Assembly (NCBI RefSeq): GCF_001553625.1
Contig: NZ_CP014230.1
Coordinates: forward strand, 1,302,001-1,366,000
Reading direction: 5' to 3'
Length of the DNA: 64,000 nt
Source: Desulfomicrobium orale DSM 12838
GTDB lineage: Bacteria > Desulfobacterota > Desulfovibrionia > Desulfovibrionales > Desulfomicrobiaceae
Every line of letters begins with the position of its first letter. Position 1 is the stretch's first letter. Below are positions 59,903 through 64,000 of this stretch, one piece after another. The notes beneath the pieces are model-generated. The model was not told the origin of the DNA and ran no database searches. It saw nothing but the letters and a program-made list of their open reading frames with translations. A program made the translations under genes and the position numbers.

Positions 59903-59979
59903 GATTTTTCCGGCGGGAGATTCCGTTTGCCGGGGACCCGGCCTTGCGGGAGCTTCCGCGTATTCTTTTGGAGCCGGAG

Positions 59980-60675
59980 ATGACGAAAATGATGTCCAGC
60001 GTTGAACGCCTGCGGGAAGTTCTGGACCGTATGGCCTTGGCCGCCGGCAATGCCGGCAGACGGCCGGAGGATGTGCGTCTGGTGGCCGTGTCCAAGCTGC
60101 ATGGGCCCGAGGCGGTGGAAGCCTTGTTCCAGGCCGGACACCGGGCTTTCGGAGAGAATTACATTCAGGAAGCCCTGACCAAGATGGACGCCCTGCCCGG
60201 GGAAATCGAATGGCATTTCATCGGGCACCTGCAGACGAACAAGGCCAGGATGGCGGCGGGCCGCTTCGCCCTGATCCACAGCCTGGATTCGATCAAACTG
60301 GCCCGTTCGTTGCAAAAAAAAGCAGCGGAGCTTGGCCTGACTCAGGATGTTCTGGTGCAGGTCAATCTGGCCGGAGAGGTCCAAAAAGGCGGCATTTCCG
60401 AAGCGGAGCTGCCCGAATTGGCCGAGTTTCTGGCCGGTGCTCCCGGTCTGCGCTGGCGGGGGCTCATGCTGATGCCGCCTTTTTTTGACGACCCGGAGCG
60501 GGTCCGCCCTTATTTTTCCCGTCTGCGGGAACTGGCCGCGCGTCTGAGCAAGGATTTCGGCCTGCCGCTGCCGGAGCTGTCCATGGGTATGACCGGGGAT
60601 TTCGAGGCCGCCGTGGCGGAAGGCGCCACCCTGATCCGGGTGGGCACCAGAATATTTGGAGAACGGAAACAGTAA
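59980..60675 (+). CDS. yggS: PLP homeostasis protein (YggS/PROSC family)
   Basis: 231 residues. The PLP-binding lysine lies in VRLVAVSKLHGPEAV, then GHRAFGENYIQEALTKM, EWHFIGHLQTNKAR, the region of HSLDSIKLARSL, LSMGMTGDFEAAVAEGATLI and VRVGTRIFG-like (IRVGTRIFGER). These proteins buffer pyridoxal phosphate and have no catalytic activity of their own. The ATG at 59980 is chosen, with GGAG nearby; the longer frame overlaps era. It lies directly ahead of motA (3 bp). Confidence 0.95.
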   Translation: MTKMMSSVERLREVLDRMALAAGNAGRRPEDVRLVAVSKLHGPEAVEALFQAGHRAFGENYIQEALTKMDALPGEIEWHFIGHLQTNKARMAAGRFALIHSLDSIKLARSLQKKAAELGLTQDVLVQVNLAGEVQKGGISEAELPELAEFLAGAPGLRWRGLMLMPPFFDDPERVRPYFSRLRELAARLSKDFGLPLPELSMGMTGDFEAAVAEGATLIRVGTRIFGERKQ

Positions 60676-60678
60676 GTT

Positions 60679-61434
60679 ATGGATCTGGCAACCATTATCG
60701 GCATTCTGGTCGCTTTCGGCCTGGTGCTCGCCTCCATGGGCTCCGACGCCATCATGTTTGTGGATGTCGCCTCGCTGCTCATCGTGATCGGCGGAACCAT
60801 CGGCGCCATACTGGTGACGTATCCCCTGGAAAACGTGCTGGGGGTTATGCGCATCGTCAAAAAAACCTTTCTGTCGAAATCCGGGGAACCGGCGGAACTG
60901 GTTTCCCGCTTCATCGAATACGCGGTCCGCGTGCGCAAGGAGGGAATTCTGTCTTTGGAGGCCAGCCTGAAAGACGTGTCCGACGACTTTCTGCGCAAAG
61001 CCCTGCAGCTTACGGTGGATGGCCTCGAACCGCAGCTCATCCAGCAGATTCTCGAAACCGAAATTTCCTGTCTGGAGGAGCGGCACCTGAAGGGTGCGGA
61101 AATTCTGCAGACGCTTGGCGCTCTGGCTCCGGCCATGGGCATGATCGGCACCATCATCGGTCTGGTGCTCATGTTAAAGAGGATGAACGATCCCAGCACC
61201 ATCGGACCGGCCATGGCTGTGGCCTTGCTGACCACTTTCTACGGGGCGCTTCTGGCCAACCTGGTCTTCAACCCGATGGCCGGGAAACTGCGGGCGCGCA
61301 GTCAGGAAGAAGTGCTTTTGCGCAGCATGATCGTGGAAGGCGTGATATCTCTTTCCAAGGGCGAGAATCCCCGGATTCTCGAAGAAAAGCTGAACGGCTT
61401 CCTGCCGCCCAAGGAGCGGCAGACCAAGGCCTGA
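60679..61434 (+). CDS. motA: Flagellar motor stator protein MotA
   Basis: MotA forms the stator ring with MotB and drives the flagellum by ion flow. 251 residues with four membrane helices: two at the N-terminus (IIGILVAFGLVLASMGSD; SLLIVIGGTIGAILVTY) and two around residues 150-205 (LAPAMGMIGTIIGLVLML; AVALLTTFYGALLANLVF). The cytosolic loop has the conserved charged residues (FIEYAVRVRKEG). The PomA-like pattern fits either proton or sodium use. It is followed by two motB-like genes. Confidence 0.95.
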   Translation: MDLATIIGILVAFGLVLASMGSDAIMFVDVASLLIVIGGTIGAILVTYPLENVLGVMRIVKKTFLSKSGEPAELVSRFIEYAVRVRKEGILSLEASLKDVSDDFLRKALQLTVDGLEPQLIQQILETEISCLEERHLKGAEILQTLGALAPAMGMIGTIIGLVLMLKRMNDPSTIGPAMAVALLTTFYGALLANLVFNPMAGKLRARSQEEVLLRSMIVEGVISLSKGENPRILEEKLNGFLPPKERQTKA

Positions 61435-61446
61435 CACGAAACGGCC

Positions 61447-62277
61447 ATGCGGAAACGTAAGCGCGCCTCTTCCGATTCGGACATTCCGCCCTGGATGGTC
61501 ACGTTCTCCGATCTGGTCACGCTGCTCATGACCTTTTTCATCGTGCTGGTGTCCATGGCTTCGCTGGTCGACACGCAAAAGCGCAAGGTGGCTCTGGGGT
61601 CGGTGGCCGGGGCTTTCGGCAAGGGCGCGCGGAACCTGGATGACCTGACCACCGTGGACACCAAAAATTCCGTGTCTCCTGGCCCCATCAACATGTTCGA
61701 CGATCTCGCGCCGCTGGAAAAACAGCTCTGGGAGCGGCCGGACCAGGATCTGCGTTTTGAGTCCAACCGTTTTGTACAGCGTCTGTCCATCGATGCCGAC
61801 GCGCTTTTCGCCGCCAATTCCTCCGATCTCTCGGGCCGGGGGCGAGCCTTGCTGGACCGGCTTCTGCCCGTGATGGCCGGCTCCGCGTATCCGCTGGCTC
61901 TGTCCGGACATACGGCGGGCGGATTCGGAGAACTGGGGCCGGATTACGAGCAGCCCCGGGACACGCGTGTGGATTTTTCCTGGGAGCTTTCCTTGCGCCG
62001 GGTGCTGGCCGTGTACCGCTATTTCGTGGGTGCGGGCATCGATCCGGAAAAGCTGCGGGTGGAAGCCTTCGGGCGTTTTCATCCGGTGGCCGGAAATGAG
62101 ACACCGGAAGGGCGGAGAAGAAACCGGCGGGTGGACATTACCCTGGACCGCCGTATCAGCGGCTGGTCGCCCGAACTGGCGGCCCGGGACGCGCAGGAAG
62201 GGAAGGAGAAGGAAGAAGGGTTCCGGGTACGGGATTTCCTTTTCCGCTTCGATCTTCCGGGAGAGCGGCGCCCATGA
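61447..62277 (+). CDS. motB: MotB-like stator protein, first copy
   Basis: 276 residues. A short basic N-terminus is followed by one membrane helix with the ion-binding aspartate (WMVTFSDLVTLLMTFFIVLV). A plug/linker follows. The C-terminal OmpA-like peptidoglycan-binding domain has LSGHTAGGFGELGPD, a VEAFGRFHPVAGNETPEGRR match and NRRVDITLD. The OmpA domain has an insertion around residues 155-185 compared with the second copy. The next gene overlaps it by ATGA. Confidence 0.9.
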   Translation: MRKRKRASSDSDIPPWMVTFSDLVTLLMTFFIVLVSMASLVDTQKRKVALGSVAGAFGKGARNLDDLTTVDTKNSVSPGPINMFDDLAPLEKQLWERPDQDLRFESNRFVQRLSIDADALFAANSSDLSGRGRALLDRLLPVMAGSAYPLALSGHTAGGFGELGPDYEQPRDTRVDFSWELSLRRVLAVYRYFVGAGIDPEKLRVEAFGRFHPVAGNETPEGRRRNRRVDITLDRRISGWSPELAARDAQEGKEKEEGFRVRDFLFRFDLPGERRP

Positions 62278-63005
62278 GCAGGCGCAAGGAATCCCGCGAG
62301 GGCTCGTCGTCGGGTGGCCTGGGGTGGATGGTCACCTTCGCGGATTTGATGACCCTGCTGCTGACCTTCTTCGTGTTGCTGCTGTCCATGTCGTCCATGG
62401 ACAAGTCCGTGCTGCGGGATGCGGTCGTTCATTTTGCGGGTGAGATGGATCTCGCGCCGAAGCGGGGTGCGGGCCGCATACCGGCGCGGTTTGAACTCGT
62501 GAAGAAGATTCTGGAGGATCCGGAACGGGCTTTGCGGGAATCGAAGCGCATCAAGGATCTGCTGTTCCCCGACGAAGTGCTGCCCCCGGACATGATGCGC
62601 AGCACGCTGGAGAAGAACCTGGAAATTCTGGCGCGGCCGGAAGGCGTCGCCCTGGTGCTTTCGGACAGTCTGCTCTTCGGCACGGGTCAGAGTGGTCTTG
62701 ATGAAAACGGGCGGCGTCTGCTGAGCGAGTTTGCCGAATTCCTGGCCGGGACCACCATGCCGGTCAATGTGGCGGGCTATACGGACAACATACCGGGCGG
62801 CCGCAAGGACAACTACGCCCTGTCCGGGGAGCGGGCCATGTCGGTGCTGGAGTATTTTCTGGAAAAGGAATTCGATCCGCACCGGTTTTCCGTATCCGCA
62901 TACGGCGAGACTTTTCCTCTGGCTGACAACGCTTCGCCGGAAGGGCGGGCCAGAAACAGGCGTGTGGAAATTCTGCTGAAAACAAGAGGGCGGACATATC
63001 TTTGA
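62274..63005 (+). CDS. motB: MotB-like stator protein, second copy
   Basis: 243 residues with the same plan as the preceding gene: membrane helix with the essential aspartate (WMVTFADLMTLLLTFFVLLL), linker, and an OmpA-like domain (VAGYTDNIPGGRKDNYALSG, VSAYGETFPLADN, NRRVEILL). It is closer to typical MotB than the first copy. Translation is coupled by ATGA. One motA and two motB genes in tandem is a recurring layout in Desulfovibrio. Either a hetero-pair or two alternative stators is possible. Confidence 0.9.
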   Translation: MSRRKESREGSSSGGLGWMVTFADLMTLLLTFFVLLLSMSSMDKSVLRDAVVHFAGEMDLAPKRGAGRIPARFELVKKILEDPERALRESKRIKDLLFPDEVLPPDMMRSTLEKNLEILARPEGVALVLSDSLLFGTGQSGLDENGRRLLSEFAEFLAGTTMPVNVAGYTDNIPGGRKDNYALSGERAMSVLEYFLEKEFDPHRFSVSAYGETFPLADNASPEGRARNRRVEILLKTRGRTYL

Positions 63006-63063
63006 GAGTACAGCCCGTAATGCGGCGCATGGGGCGGCCCGTGCGTGATCTTTGGAGAGACTG

Positions 63064-63573
63064 ATGGCCGAGAAGAACGGACAGGCGGCTGAGGAAAAGA
63101 AGAAAGGCGGAGGCATGAAGAAGCTCATTTTTCTGGTGCTGATTCTGGCCATCCTCGGGGGCGGTGGTTTCGCGGGCTGGAAATACTTCTGGGTGCCCCG
63201 GCAGGAGGCTGCGGCGGAAGCGGCGGAAAAGGCTGCCGAAGAGGCGGAGAATGCGTCGAAGGTGGCTCCGGCTGGGCCGCTGGTGCCTCTGGAGCCTTTT
63301 GTGGTCAATCTGGCAGACCCCATGGGGCGGCGCTACCTGAAAATGACACTGGATGTGGAAGTGCTGGACGAGGCCGCTTCGGCCGACCTGACCACGGCCA
63401 TGCCCAAGGTCAAGGATTCCCTGCTTCTTCTGCTGTCCAGCAAATCGTTCGAGGACATCGGCAGCATGGACCGCAAGCTGGAGTTAAAAAACGAGATTGT
63501 GGACCGGCTCAACCTTGTGCTGGGCAAGGGCCGGGTGCGCAACGTTTATTTCACGGAATTCGTGGTGCAGTGA
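63064..63573 (+). CDS. fliL: Flagellar basal-body protein FliL
   Basis: 169 residues. A Lys/Glu-rich cytosolic N-terminus is followed by a membrane helix (LIFLVLILAILGGGGFAGW) and an Ala/Glu linker. The periplasmic stomatin-like FliL domain includes PLVPLEPFVVNLADP, YLKMTLDVEV and GRVRNVYFTEFVVQ. FliL surrounds and stabilises stators. The ATG at 63064 has GGAGAG upstream. It lies just ahead of fliM as in most flagellar operons. Confidence 0.94.
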   Translation: MAEKNGQAAEEKKKGGGMKKLIFLVLILAILGGGGFAGWKYFWVPRQEAAAEAAEKAAEEAENASKVAPAGPLVPLEPFVVNLADPMGRRYLKMTLDVEVLDEAASADLTTAMPKVKDSLLLLLSSKSFEDIGSMDRKLELKNEIVDRLNLVLGKGRVRNVYFTEFVVQ

Positions 63574-63605
63574 ACTGACGCCCTGCGGCACGGCGGATTG
63601 CGCGT

Positions 63606-64000
63606 ATGAGCAAAATTCTGAATCAGGATGAGGTCGATGCTCTGCTCCGTGGAATATCGGGGGGGGAGATCGAAACCGAGGAAGAACCTGTTGAGAGTGC
63701 CGACGGCATCGTGCCGTTCGACCTGGTCAATCAGGACCGGATCATCCGCGCCCGGATGCCGGTTCTGGAGATCATCAACGACCGGTTCTCCCGGCTCATG
63801 GCCGGCGCGCTGGGCAATACCATGCGCAAGCGCATCGACGTGAACCCCATGTCCATAGAAATGTCCAAATTCGGGGATTTCATGCGCTCCCTGCCGGTGC
63901 CCACCAGCATCAACATTTTCAAACTGGAGCCCCTGCGCGGCAACGCCCTTCTGGTGGTGGACACCAGACTGGTATTCTCCCTGGTGGAGAATTTCTTTGG
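63606..64000 (+). CDS. fliM: Flagellar motor switch protein FliM, N-terminal part
   Basis: The frame starts at the ATG at 63606 and is open to the window edge (131 residues). The N-terminal CheY-P-binding segment reads ILNQDEVDALLRGIS, and the middle domain begins with DRIIRARMPVLEIINDRFSR, MSIEMSKFGDFMRSLP and TSINIFKLEPLRGNALLVVD. FliM is the C-ring protein that reverses rotation on CheY-P binding. It is truncated only by the window. Confidence 0.96.
   Translation, partial: MSKILNQDEVDALLRGISGGEIETEEEPVESADGIVPFDLVNQDRIIRARMPVLEIINDRFSRLMAGALGNTMRKRIDVNPMSIEMSKFGDFMRSLPVPTSINIFKLEPLRGNALLVVDTRLVFSLVENFF

Overview
This 64 kb stretch of a GC-rich bacterial chromosome almost certainly comes from a sulfate-reducing deltaproteobacterium of the Desulfovibrionales (Desulfovibrio/Desulfomicrobium-like). 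It carries the dissimilatory sulfate-activation and reduction genes sat, aprBA and qmoABC(D), the archaeal-type start of the aromatic pathway typical of this group, and the start of a flagellar stator/motor operon. Most of it is ordinary core genome. One short genomic island and one specialised metal-storage locus stand out.

Layout. 0-1.3 kb: a ZIP metal transporter (cut by the window edge) and lgt. 1.4-6.0 kb (minus): the aromatic operon ADTH synthase - DHQ synthase II - chorismate mutase - aroA - tyrA, preceded by what reads as a complete Phe/Tyr attenuator (leader peptide, antiterminator, terminator). 6.2-10.7 kb: a Cys-rich small protein, two membrane proteins (DUF2157 and GDYXXLXY types), a CofD-like protein and a small membrane protein. 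10.9-20.5 kb (minus): sat, aprB, aprA, qmoA, qmoB, qmoC and a qmoD-like gene, with clear terminators between transcription units and a large interrupted inverted repeat between aprA and qmoA. The 5' end of sat is out of frame by one base at a C6 run. 20.8-26.6 kb: a chorismate mutase-like/EPSP synthase-like fusion (also out of frame at a C6 run), a small coiled coil, aconitase and a PpiD-type foldase. 26.7-37.5 kb (minus mainly): a decayed metallophosphoesterase, a YfcE-like phosphodiesterase, a TonB-like protein, an HD hydrolase, argJ, rimO, a radical SAM protein, ihfA (plus), rlpA, an AT-rich orphan gene, a ClC channel and ribF. 37.7-38.9 kb: tRNA-Leu(CAG) and flavodoxin.

38.9-45.1 kb: an AraC regulator divergent from a four-gene operon (HMA-like, DUF6110-like small hydrophobic protein, P1B ATPase with an SCA transmembrane motif, second HMA-like protein). 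This matches the ferrosome (fez) iron-storage organelle system known from Desulfovibrio magneticus and Clostridioides difficile. A DUF2325 coiled-coil protein follows.

45.3-53.2 kb: a genomic island in the 3' end of tRNA-Asn(GTT), bounded by ~43-bp imperfect direct repeats made of the tRNA 3' end plus its terminator hairpin. It holds an intact IS4-type insertion with 18-bp inverted repeats and a 9-bp target duplication, a decayed gene, an XRE regulator, an unrecognised coiled-coil protein, two paralogous BrxD/DUF2791-like ATPases and an Lhr/BrxHI-like helicase. The island shows no integrase. This is a candidate stand-alone BREX-derived defence module with no PglX or PglZ.

53.4-64 kb: a lipoprotein, recJ, a DUF2156 protein, topA, then era - yggS - motA - two motB-like genes - fliL - fliM (cut by the window edge).

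All functions are inferred from sequence reading and family knowledge. No database search was run.
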